DNA from: Gemmatimonadota bacterium | Lineage (GTDB): Bacteria; Gemmatimonadota; Gemmatimonadetes; Longimicrobiales; RSA9 | Direction: 5' to 3' | Assembly (NCBI GenBank): GCA_012027055.1 | Contig: VEPF01000469.1 | Location: 1 to 8,683 of the forward strand | Length of the DNA stretch: 8,683 nt | Shown here: in pieces, positions 1-6,234 of the stretch | How positions within the stretch are numbered: the stretch's first letter is position 1 | How the letters are laid out: each line of letters starts with the position of its first letter | Program-made: the position numbers and the translations under genes | The notes under the pieces: model-generated | Database searches by the model: none | What the model saw: only the letters and a program-made list of their open reading frames with translations | What the model was told of the DNA's origin: nothing

Positions 1-359
1 ATGCCGGACGCGGTGATGGCCAGGGCCCGCCCGGCCAGCCACCGGTTGGTCGCGAACGCCGCCGACACCAGGCCGAGCGCGAGGCAGGCCAGCAGCAGCC
101 AGTCCACTGCCCTGAAGCGCAGGTGACGCACCAGCGGCAGCACGAGCAGACCGGCGAGCAGCGCCGTGAGGTGCAGCGCCAGCTCCTTCGGGACGTAGAA
201 CCGGTCCAGCTCGTAGTACCGGTTCATGGCCGCCGCCAGCACCACCGCCACCGCTCCCGCCTGCAGCACGCGCACGGCCAGCGCCTCCCGCCAGCCGGCT
301 GGTTGCTCCGGTTCGGGCAGGGGCGCCTGGTCCAGCAGGTGGAACGGTACCGTGCTCAT
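1..359 (-). CDS. Multi-span membrane protein, N-terminal part, possibly O-antigen ligase-like (partial)
   Basis: This open frame starts at ATG 359 on the minus strand and leaves the window after 119 codons with no stop, so only the N-terminus is visible. A GGAG at 366-363 gives a short-spaced ribosome site. After a polar, proline-rich stretch of about 25 residues there are hydrophobic segments at about 27-46, 60-77 and 86-103, and the start of a fourth from about 108. The second segment is preceded by the motif RFYVPKELAL and the third by VDWLLL. A short N-terminal tail followed by closely spaced helices, with a Pro-Lys before the second, resembles the start of O-antigen ligase / Wzy-like polymerases, which act on lipid-linked glycans at the periplasmic face of the inner membrane. 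No catalytic loop is in view, so the family is a guess; that it is a polytopic membrane protein is much safer. It is divergent from the DUF1080 gene. Confidence 0.6.
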   Translation of the reverse strand, partial: MSTVPFHLLDQAPLPEPEQPAGWREALAVRVLQAGAVAVVLAAAMNRYYELDRFYVPKELALHLTALLAGLLVLPLVRHLRFRAVDWLLLACLALGLVSAAFATNRWLAGRALAITASG

Positions 360-449
360 TGGCTCCGGCCGGTCGAGATCGGGGGCAGCTGGCGGCGGGG
401 GCCGCAGGCTGCCGGCAGGGGCGGGGAGAGCGCGGCCGTCCGGCCGCTC

Positions 450-477
450 TGGACCCGTCCGCACCGCTCACGATAAC
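450..477 (+). promoter_or_regulatory. Candidate sigma70-type promoter for the DUF1080 gene
   Basis: TGGACC (450-455) and GATAAC (472-477) are separated by 16 bases. Each matches four of six consensus positions. Transcription would begin near 484, leaving a leader of about 37 bases before the ATG at 521. Sigma factor preferences in this lineage may differ from E. coli, so this is tentative. Confidence 0.3.
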
Positions 478-520
478 ATGTGGCGATCGGTTCCGCTCAA
501 CCAGCTTCGGACGGGTTTCC

Positions 521-1210
521 ATGCGCGCGCTCCTCGCCGCCGTACTGCTCACCGCGTTGTGCTCGCTCCACGGTCTGACGGCCCAGAACACGCTCAGCCC
601 CGAGGAGCGCGCCGCCGGCTGGCGCCTGCTCTTCGACGGCCGGAGCCTGGCCGCCTGGCGGGGCTACAACCAGCCGACCATGCCGGCCGGCTGGCAGGCC
701 GTGGATGGCGCGCTCACCCGGGTCGAGCCCGCCGGCGACATCATCACCCGCGACCAGTTCGGGGATTTCGAGCTGGCGCTGGACTGGAAGATCGCCCCGG
801 GCGGGAACAGCGGGATCATGTTCCGGGTCCGGGAGACCGCGGACCCCGCGTACTATACCGGGCCGGAGATCCAGCTCCTGGACACCACGGGTCTGGCCGA
901 ACAGCCGGCGCCGGAGACCTCGACCGGCTCGAACTACGCGCTGCACGCCCCGACCGCCGCGCTGGCCAAGCCCGCCGGCGAGTGGAACGCGTTCCGGCTC
1001 TTGGTGCGGGGGAACCACGTCGAGCACTGGCTGAACGGCACCAGGATCGTGAGTTACGAGCTGGGCAGTGACGACTGGAAGCGCCGGGTGGCGGCCAGCA
1101 AGTTCAAGGACATGCCCGGCTACGGCGTGGCTCCGCGCGGGTACATCGCCCTGCAGGAGCACGGCGCCATGGTGGCCTTTCGGAACATCAGGATTCGGGA
1201 GCTGAAGTAG
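521..1210 (+). CDS. Secreted DUF1080 / 3-keto-disaccharide hydrolase-domain protein
   Basis: This 229-residue protein starts with a Sec signal peptide (about residues 1-22; MRALLAAVLLTAL core, likely cut near LTAQ). One DUF1080 domain (PF06439, a concanavalin-like beta-sandwich) fills the rest. Hallmarks are GWRLLFDGRSLAAWRGY (33-49), GGNSGIMFRV (94-103), GPEIQLLD (114-121), YALHAP (139-144), GEWNAFRLLVRG (153-164) and the C-terminal GYIALQEHGAMVAFRNIRI (207-225). Family members cleave 3-keto-glycosides or 3-keto-disaccharides after a dehydrogenase has oxidised the sugar; many are only annotated by domain. The frame stays open upstream to a TTG at 359, but the ATG at 521 is preferred because it opens directly into the signal peptide. 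The ribosome site is weak (GGACGGG at 509-515). No keto-sugar dehydrogenase is visible, so the substrate is unknown. It converges on the GH43 gene, another secreted sugar enzyme. Confidence 0.9.
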   Translation: MRALLAAVLLTALCSLHGLTAQNTLSPEERAAGWRLLFDGRSLAAWRGYNQPTMPAGWQAVDGALTRVEPAGDIITRDQFGDFELALDWKIAPGGNSGIMFRVRETADPAYYTGPEIQLLDTTGLAEQPAPETSTGSNYALHAPTAALAKPAGEWNAFRLLVRGNHVEHWLNGTRIVSYELGSDDWKRRVAASKFKDMPGYGVAPRGYIALQEHGAMVAFRNIRIRELK

Positions 1211-1240
1211 GGGGCTGTCGCACGGGGTGATGTGTTTCGG

Positions 1241-1266
1241 AGGGCCGGCGCCACCGCGCCGGCCCT
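1241..1266 (+). terminator. Strong hairpin after the DUF1080 gene, candidate terminator
   Basis: A perfect 11-bp stem (AGGGCCGGCGC, 1241-1251, with its complement at 1256-1266) closes on a CACC loop, 30 bases after the stop codon. A G-U and a G-C pair can extend it outward. Only TTCT follows, so it lacks the U-tract of a classical intrinsic terminator. In the convergent gap it may act as a terminator or as a 3' end stabiliser. Confidence 0.55.
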
Positions 1267-1313
1267 TCTGCATTGCGGCAGTCCGCGGCGGAGACCTCCG
1301 GGGTGGATACGAT

Positions 1314-1340
1314 GCGGGCGGCACCGGTGGTGCCGCCCGC
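1314..1340 (-). terminator. Strong hairpin after the GH43 gene, candidate terminator
   Basis: A perfect 12-bp inverted repeat (GCGGGCGGCACC, 1314-1325, complement 1329-1340) has a 3-base loop. It begins 15 bases after the GH43 stop on the minus strand. There is no clear U-tract in either direction (ATCGTATCC follows on the minus strand). It probably ends or protects the GH43 transcript; together with the hairpin at 1241-1266 it insulates the two convergent genes. Confidence 0.5.
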
Positions 1341-1355
1341 GTTCCGTGGCTCGAT

Positions 1356-2552
1356 TCAGTCCTGTCCGGGCCGTGGCGGGCCCGGCGTGCCGGGCGGTGG
1401 CGGGGCGATCGGATCCCCGGCATAGGGCCAGTCCTGGACCCAGGTGAGGGGCCGGATCTGCAGCCGGGACCGGAAGTTGTCCTCCCCGTCGTAGAAATGG
1501 TGCACCAGGTAGTACGACGTGTCGTTCTCGATCAGGATGGCGTTGTGGCCGGGGCCGCGCACACGGCCGTGGCTGCTGAGCACCACCATGCCGCCGCCCT
1601 CCGTCATGGGCCGGCCGGCCGGATCGAGGTACGGTCCGGTCACTTTCTCCGAGCGGCCCACGCGGATGTTGTAGGTGCTGCGCGCGCCCGCACAGCAACG
1701 GTCGAAGGAAACGAAGAGGTAGTAGTATGCCGGCGGCACCGGCTGCTGCGGTTGCGTGCGGGCAGGAGCGGACGCACCCGGCGGGGCTCCGGCTGGTGGC
1801 GGCCCGGCCGCGGGGGCAGGAGCCCCGGCCGCGGGTGCGGTCCCCGAGGTGGTGGCGCGCCGCACGATGAAAGCGCCCTCGATGGACCGGTCGGCACCCT
1901 GGTTGGAGGTCGCTTCCGTGCCGGAGCGCGAGGCGATGGAGATCAGCGTGGTGTCGGTGGCGGAGAGCCTGCCGGTGGCCTTGTCCACCTTGCGCAGCTT
2001 GATGCCGCCCCAGAACGAGCCCCAGGCCAACCACGGCTCGCCGTTCTCATCCATGATCAGGTTGGGGTCGATGGCGTTGAACGTGTCCACGCGCGGCGTG
2101 GACCGCACCACGACGCCCTGGTCCTCCCACCGGTATTCCGGGCTGGCCGGATCGAGTGTCCGGTTCGTGGCCAGCCCGATCGCGGAGAGCTGGCTACCGA
2201 ACGTGGAGGCCGAGTAGTACAGGTGGTACTTGCCGTTGTAGAAGGAGATGTCCGGGGCCCAGAGGCTCTCGCCCCGTACGCCCGGGACGGTGGTCGCGAT
2301 CCAGGCCGGCAGCGCCTCGAACACGCGACCCGCCCGCGCCCACGTCCGCAGATCGGGCGAGCGCAGGATGGGGATGCCGGCACCGGTAGCGAACACGTAG
2401 TAGATGCCGCCCTGCTTCATGATCACGGGGTCGTGGACGCCGATCTCGCCCGTCTGCGCCCGCCCGGGCGCGGGCACGACCAGCGAGACCGCGAAGGCTG
2501 CGGCCGCGGCAAGAAGCCGCGCGGGCACGGGCGGTGACGTTCGGAGACTCAT
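1356..2552 (-). CDS. Secreted GH43 family glycosidase, arabinan endo-1,5-alpha-L-arabinanase-like
   Basis: The product has 398 residues. The ATG at 2552 is chosen because GAGGAA (2563-2558) lies 5 bases upstream and a Sec signal peptide follows (about 1-33, ending GRAQ); the frame runs on to 2612 but has no signal peptide at that start. A five-bladed GH43 domain follows. The expected catalytic triad is present: base Asp41 in GVHDPVIM, pKa-tuning Asp162 in NAIDPNLIMDENG, and acid Glu225 in RSIEGAFIV. SLWAPDISFYNGKYHLYYS (96-114), FDRCCAG (283-289), STYNIRVGRSEKVTGPY (292-308) and GPGHNAI (333-339) are typical of endo-arabinanases, which cut alpha-1,5-arabinan in plant pectin. Oddly, about 40 Pro/Ala/Gly-rich residues (about 234-274) are inserted just after the acid-bearing strand, where relatives have a short turn, and the C-terminus is also proline-rich. 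All three catalytic residues survive, so activity is likely. Exact substrate is inferred. Confidence 0.92.
   Translation of the reverse strand: MSLRTSPPVPARLLAAAAAFAVSLVVPAPGRAQTGEIGVHDPVIMKQGGIYYVFATGAGIPILRSPDLRTWARAGRVFEALPAWIATTVPGVRGESLWAPDISFYNGKYHLYYSASTFGSQLSAIGLATNRTLDPASPEYRWEDQGVVVRSTPRVDTFNAIDPNLIMDENGEPWLAWGSFWGGIKLRKVDKATGRLSATDTTLISIASRSGTEATSNQGADRSIEGAFIVRRATTSGTAPAAGAPAPAAGPPPAGAPPGASAPARTQPQQPVPPAYYYLFVSFDRCCAGARSTYNIRVGRSEKVTGPYLDPAGRPMTEGGGMVVLSSHGRVRGPGHNAILIENDTSYYLVHHFYDGEDNFRSRLQIRPLTWVQDWPYAGDPIAPPPPGTPGPPRPGQD
1803..1835. repeat. 21-bp period repeat encoding the Pro/Ala linker of GH43
   Basis: The 12-mer CCCGGCCGCGGG occurs at 1803-1814 and 1824-1835, exactly 21 bp (seven codons) apart, with looser copies on either side. 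It encodes Pro/Ala/Gly heptads inside the GH43 insertion. This points to growth of the linker by slippage or unequal duplication. Confidence 0.6.
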
Positions 2553-2609
2553 CTCGGTTCCTCGTTCGGGAGAATGGCCGCCCGGGAGGGCCGCGGCGGC
2601 CGCAATTGC

Positions 2610-2621
2610 CACGATATCGTG
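2610..2621. promoter_or_regulatory. 12-bp palindrome in the divergent GH43 / plug-like protein gap
   Basis: CACGATATCGTG is a perfect 12-bp palindrome in the 204-bp divergent gap (2553-2756). It lies about 58 bases upstream of the GH43 start and about 135 bases upstream of the other gene. Its position and symmetry suit a dimeric repressor or activator site. Its GATATC core could also serve as a -10 for GH43, though I see no good -35. No other convincing promoter is visible in the gap. Function is inferred. Confidence 0.3.
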
Positions 2622-2756
2622 CGCCGGGCGCGCCGACGAGCGGGCCGGGTGCGTCCGATCGCGCTACCGGCCCGGTCGTGCCGGGCCCGGAAGTTGCCCG
2701 CCACCCGCTGCCCTGCACAACTTGTATCGGACCTCGACTCCTGGACCGGGAGGAGC

Positions 2757-4232
2757 ATGCTCCGCACGGCCTGTTGCGCGCTCGCATTCCTTGCCTCGGC
2801 GGCCGCGCTGTCCGCCCAGAGCATCACCGGGACCCTCACCGGCGCGGCCGGCGAGCCGGTCAGCGGCGCGCTGGTCACGCTGCTGCGGGAGGACGGCACC
2901 GCCGCGCGGGCCACGGTATCCCGCGCAGCCGGGCAGTTCGCGCTGCATGCCAGCGACACCGGCCGGTTCCGCATCAGCGTGGAGCGACCTGGCTTCCTGC
3001 CATACCGGAGCGACTGGTTCGAGCTGGGGCCGGAGACCGACCTGACCCGCCCGTTTGCGGTCGCGACCGAGCCCTCGCCCATCGGTGCGGTGCGCGCCGC
3101 CGCGGGCGCGTGCACTCCGGGCACCACCTTCGGCACCGCGGCCGCACTCTGGCAGCGCGCCACGCTCTCGCTGGGGATCATGGCGCTGGCCGAGGAGGCC
3201 GAGCTGCTCGACGTCATCGGCGTGCGGTACCTGCGGGTGCTGGACACGAGAGGCGAGCTGCAGGAAGGGGTGATCGAGCAGGAGCCCTTCGCCGCGCACG
3301 CGGTGCCGTACCCGGCGCCGCCGGTGTCGCATCTGCCGGGCGGCGGCTTCGTCAGCATCGACAGCGCCGGCACGCTGCAGTACCAGCTGCCCACGCCCGC
3401 CATCCTGCTCTCGCCGGTCTTCCTCCAGAACCACTGCATCGGCGGGATCGTGCTGGACCGGCAGCATGCCGACCAGGTGGGGCTGGCCATCCGTCCGGGG
3501 AACAACGGGAGGGGCGTGGGCATCGAGGGCGTGCTGTGGCTGGATCGCGGCAGCGCGCAAGTCCGGGAAGTGGAGTTCGAGTATCGCGATCCCGCCCGCT
3601 CACTGCCGCGCGGGGCGCGCGGCGAGATCGGCTTCCGGGTCGGCGGCGAGGGGGTGCCGCAGGTGAGCCGCTGGTGGGTGCGCGTGCCGCGCGAGTTCGA
3701 GACCCGGTACAGCCTGGGGATCACGGCGCGGAGCGGGAGCAGGCTCGAGTCCGGGGCCTTCGTGTTCGGCAAGGATGACCGACCCCTGGAAGACCCCGAT
3801 GGCGTGTTTGCGCTGCTCGGACAGATGTTCAGCATCGGACCGATCGTGGTGGAAGCGGAGCGCGCCCAGCTGCTCATGAGCGAAGGGGCGCAGAAGCAGA
3901 TCCGGCTGGACGAGATCCGGGGCGGGCCGCCCACCGATGCGTGGGACATCGTCCGGACGCTGCGGCCCAACTGGATCGCGCGCGCCGAGAGCCCCGCCCT
4001 GGCCGAGGGCGCGGCTCACGGCGAGCTGGTGGTGTACCTGGACCGCATGCGGCTCTCGACCCTGAACGGCGACCCGGACGTGAGAGGGTACACGAGTGCC
4101 GAGGCCGCGCTCTCCCAGGTCCCGGTCGCGTGGATCGCATCCATCGAGTACATCCCGCCCATCGAAGCGGCAGCCATCTACGGGCTGGGCCACGGCTACG
4201 GTGTGGTCGTGATCCGCAGCCGCCGCCAGTAA
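2757..4232 (+). CDS. Exported protein: carboxypeptidase-regulatory-like domain plus TonB-plug-like C-terminus
   Basis: The product has 491 residues. The ATG at 2757 follows a strong but close GGGAGGAG (2748-2755). Residues 1-21 are a Sec signal peptide (ending LSAQ). Residues 22-100 form a carboxypeptidase-regulatory-like beta-sandwich (ITGTLTGAAGEPVSGALVTL). The middle region (about 117-335) has no enzyme motif I recognise, but shows GTAAALWQRA (126-135), AILLSPVFLQNHC (215-227) and IEGVLWLDRGSAQVREVEFEY (256-276), landmarks I recall from an uncharacterised family common in Gemmatimonadota. The C-terminus (about 423-489) resembles a TonB-receptor plug: ELVVYLDRMRL (423-433), then VAWIASIEYIPPIEAAAIYG (457-476) and GYGVVVIRSR (480-489). 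No beta-barrel follows, so this is not a receptor itself. It may sit in the periplasm or at the outer membrane; its role is unknown. The upstream frame to 2574 has no signal peptide and was not used. It is divergent from GH43 and monocistronic as far as can be seen. Confidence 0.85.
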   Translation: MLRTACCALAFLASAAALSAQSITGTLTGAAGEPVSGALVTLLREDGTAARATVSRAAGQFALHASDTGRFRISVERPGFLPYRSDWFELGPETDLTRPFAVATEPSPIGAVRAAAGACTPGTTFGTAAALWQRATLSLGIMALAEEAELLDVIGVRYLRVLDTRGELQEGVIEQEPFAAHAVPYPAPPVSHLPGGGFVSIDSAGTLQYQLPTPAILLSPVFLQNHCIGGIVLDRQHADQVGLAIRPGNNGRGVGIEGVLWLDRGSAQVREVEFEYRDPARSLPRGARGEIGFRVGGEGVPQVSRWWVRVPREFETRYSLGITARSGSRLESGAFVFGKDDRPLEDPDGVFALLGQMFSIGPIVVEAERAQLLMSEGAQKQIRLDEIRGGPPTDAWDIVRTLRPNWIARAESPALAEGAAHGELVVYLDRMRLSTLNGDPDVRGYTSAEAALSQVPVAWIASIEYIPPIEAAAIYGLGHGYGVVVIRSRRQ

Positions 4233-4235
4233 GCC

Positions 4236-4256
4236 CCGCCGGTCAGCCCCCGGCGG
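4236..4256 (+). terminator. Short hairpin just after the plug-like gene
   Basis: CCGCCGG (4236-4242) pairs with CCGGCGG (4250-4256) around a 7-base loop, starting 3 bases after the stop codon. There is no U-tract. It could be a weak transcript end for this gene, separating it from the guaA promoter at 4289-4318. Confidence 0.3.
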
Positions 4257-4288
4257 CCCGGCCGGTCGTGTCGGTTTCCGGGCCGTGG

Positions 4289-4318
4289 TTGAAGGGCGGC
4301 GCGCGAAGCGTGTAGAAT
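4289..4318 (+). promoter_or_regulatory. Candidate sigma70-type promoter of the guaA operon
   Basis: TTGAAG (4289-4294) and TAGAAT (4313-4318) are 18 bases apart and match four and five of the six consensus positions. It is the best promoter-like sequence in the window and sits in a GC-rich background where it stands out. Transcription would start near 4325, leaving a leader of about 68 bases before the GTG at 4393. This placement argues against the longer frame from 4285, whose start would lie upstream of the transcript. Confidence 0.55.
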
Positions 4319-4392
4319 TCGCCCCGTCCGCCGCCGCCGGCGCTCGCCGGGCGGGGCCGCGGCGCGTGCACGCGAACCAGGGAGCCCACCCC

Positions 4393-6213
4393 GTGGCCCA
4401 CGCCAGGATCGCCGTCATCGATTTCGGCGGGCAGTACGCGCACCTCATTGCCACCAAGGTGCGCCGGTTGCGAGTGCTTGCGGAGATCCGCCAGCCCGAC
4501 GATCCCATCGCCGCGTTCGCGGAGTATCGGGGGATCATCCTCTCCGGCAGTCCCAGCCTCTCCGCGTTCGGCGAGGACTCCGCCTACACGAAAGAGATCT
4601 ACGACCTGGAGATCCCCATCCTGGGGTTCTGCTTCGGTCACCAGGAGATCGCGAAACACTACGGCGGCGAGGTGGTCCACGGCGGGCGGGAGTGGGGACC
4701 GGCCGACCTGCAGGTGGTGCAGGAGCATCCGCTCTTCGCCGGACTGGAGCCGGTGGAGCGCGTGTGGATGAGCCACTTCGATTCCGTGGTCGGGGTCGGG
4801 CCCGATTTCGCGGAGCTCGGGTACACGTCGCTCGGCGACGCCGGCGGTGGACACCGTTTCGCGGCGATCGGTTCGGACCGCTACCGTCGCTATGGCTTCC
4901 AGTTCCATCCGGAAGTGGACGACACGGTGCACGGCGACCGCATGATCGCCAACTTCGTGCTCGACATCTGCGGCTGCGCGCCTTCCTGGACGATGGAGAG
5001 CTACCTGGAGGAAGAGATCGACCGGGTGCGCGCGCAGGTCGGCGCGGAGTCGGTGTTCCTGCTGGCCTCGGGGGGCGTGGACTCGACGGTGGCGGCCAAG
5101 CTGCTCGCCCAGGCGATCGGCTCCGCGCGCCTGCACCTGCTGCACATCGACAACGGCTTGATGCGGCAGGACGAGAGCGCGGAAGTGCTGCGTACGCTGG
5201 GCACGCTCGGCCTGGACGAGCACCTCACGTTCGTGGATGCGAGCGAGACCTTCCTGGACCGGGTGGCCGGAGTGGTCGAGCCAGAGCGCAAGCGCCGCAT
5301 CATCGGCGACGTCTTCATCGAGGTGTTCGAGCGCGAAGCACGCCGGCTCGGTATCGAGGACCACCTGCTCGGCCAGGGTACCATCTATCCGGACACCATC
5401 GAGACCGGCGGCACCAAACGCGCCGACACCATCAAGACGCATCACAACCGCGTGCCCATCATCCAGGAGTTGATCGCCGCGGGACGGGTGGTGGAGCCGC
5501 TGGCCGAGCTCTACAAGGTCGAGGTGCGCGAGCTGGGCGAGCGACTGGGCGTGCCGCACGAGGTGCTGTGGCGGCACCCCTTCCCGGGCCCGGGCCTGGG
5601 CGTACGGCTGCTCTGCTCGACCGGCGCCGAGGACCGCGAGCATTTCGCCGAGATCGAGCCCGGCGTGGCGGATGTAGCCACGCGCTTCGGCGTGGCCGCC
5701 ATGACGCTGCCCATCCGCTCGGTGGGCGTGAAGGCGGACCTGCGCTCCTACGAACACCCGGTGCTGTTCGCCGGACTGGCGGACTGGGGACGCGTGCTCG
5801 CGTTCGCGGCCACGCTCTTCAAGGAAGTACCCGGGATCAACCGCTGCATCCGCTGGCTGGGCGACGGCTGGCCGACCACGGTCCGGCCGTTGCCGGCCAC
5901 CGGCACCCGCGCGCGGCTCGACCTGCTGCGCCGTGCCGATGCGGCCGTGATGGACGGACTGCGGCGGCACGGCATCTACCACGACATCTGGCAGTGCCCG
6001 ACCGTGCTGGTGCCGCTCGCGATCGATGGACGGGGTGCGGAACTGGTGATCGTTCGTCCCATCCACTCGGAACGGGCCATGACCGCCACCCCGGCGCGAT
6101 TGCCCGAGGCGCTGGTGGAGGAGTTGCGCGCGAGCATCCTCGGCCTGCCCGGAGTGAGCGGCCTGGCACTCGACGTCACCACCAAGCCGCCGGGCACCAT
6201 CGAATGGGAGTGA
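4393..6213 (+). CDS. guaA: GMP synthase (glutamine-hydrolysing), long eukaryotic-like form
   Basis: GuaA converts XMP, ATP and glutamine to GMP in the cytoplasm, the last step of guanine nucleotide synthesis. The GTG at 4393 is chosen because AGGGAG (4379-4384) lies 8 bases upstream and the typical ARIAVIDFGGQY follows; it gives 606 residues. A class I amidotransferase domain (about 1-195) has Cys80 in GFCFGHQ, WMSHFDS (125-131), and His172/Glu174 in FHPEV. The ATP-pyrophosphatase domain has the P-loop SGGVDST (226-232), HIDNGLMR (251-258), GQGTIYPDTIETGG (327-340), IKTHHN (347-352) and HPFPGPGLG (395-403). The C-terminal domain is long (about 405-606) and ends KPPGTIEWE. Bacterial enzymes are usually about 510-525 residues. 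The extra length lies in the C-terminal region, whose order of motifs (LPIRSVGVKADLRSY at 439-453, a central insert, then ATPARLP at 565-571) follows human GMPS. All catalytic residues are present, so it should be active. Confidence 0.97.
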   Translation: MAHARIAVIDFGGQYAHLIATKVRRLRVLAEIRQPDDPIAAFAEYRGIILSGSPSLSAFGEDSAYTKEIYDLEIPILGFCFGHQEIAKHYGGEVVHGGREWGPADLQVVQEHPLFAGLEPVERVWMSHFDSVVGVGPDFAELGYTSLGDAGGGHRFAAIGSDRYRRYGFQFHPEVDDTVHGDRMIANFVLDICGCAPSWTMESYLEEEIDRVRAQVGAESVFLLASGGVDSTVAAKLLAQAIGSARLHLLHIDNGLMRQDESAEVLRTLGTLGLDEHLTFVDASETFLDRVAGVVEPERKRRIIGDVFIEVFEREARRLGIEDHLLGQGTIYPDTIETGGTKRADTIKTHHNRVPIIQELIAAGRVVEPLAELYKVEVRELGERLGVPHEVLWRHPFPGPGLGVRLLCSTGAEDREHFAEIEPGVADVATRFGVAAMTLPIRSVGVKADLRSYEHPVLFAGLADWGRVLAFAATLFKEVPGINRCIRWLGDGWPTTVRPLPATGTRARLDLLRRADAAVMDGLRRHGIYHDIWQCPTVLVPLAIDGRGAELVIVRPIHSERAMTATPARLPEALVEELRASILGLPGVSGLALDVTTKPPGTIEWE

Positions 6214-6234
6214 ACACCGCCTGAGAGGCCGACC

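Noticed and set aside
432..447. Short GC hairpin (GCGGCC with GGCCGC, 4-base loop) in the first divergent gap
   Set aside because: Six pairs in GC-rich DNA are common by chance, and it lies between divergent genes where a terminator is not expected.
359..520. An upstream extension of the DUF1080 gene from a TTG at 359
   Set aside because: It would put about 54 unrelated residues before an intact signal peptide and would overlap the candidate promoter.
1803..1835. The repeated 12-mer as a CRISPR-like or mobile-element repeat
   Set aside because: The period is 21 bp within a reading frame and encodes Pro/Ala heptads. There are no spacers of regular size and no cas genes.
1227..2537. A 436-codon plus-strand frame opposite GH43
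   Set aside because: The minus-strand frame carries the GH43 triad and a signal peptide. The plus frame is Arg/Gly-rich without domains.
2669..2687. GGCCCGG / CCGGGCC hairpin upstream of the plug-like gene
   Set aside because: It is a 7-bp stem of pure GC in a GC-rich stretch, with no conserved leader motif and no U-tract; chance is the simplest explanation.
2549..3970. A 473-codon minus-strand frame opposite the plug-like gene
   Set aside because: It is Ser/Arg/Pro-rich with no domain pattern. The plus-strand frame has a signal peptide, ribosome site and family motifs.
4285..4392. An upstream extension of guaA from 4285
   Set aside because: It adds 36 Arg/Ala-rich residues not seen in GuaA, starts upstream of the candidate promoter elements and lacks a better ribosome site than the GTG at 4393.
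4692..6224. A 510-codon plus-strand frame overlapping guaA
   Set aside because: It is an alternative frame of guaA with arginine/glycine-rich, low-complexity sequence. The guaA frame contains the P-loop and the glutaminase triad.
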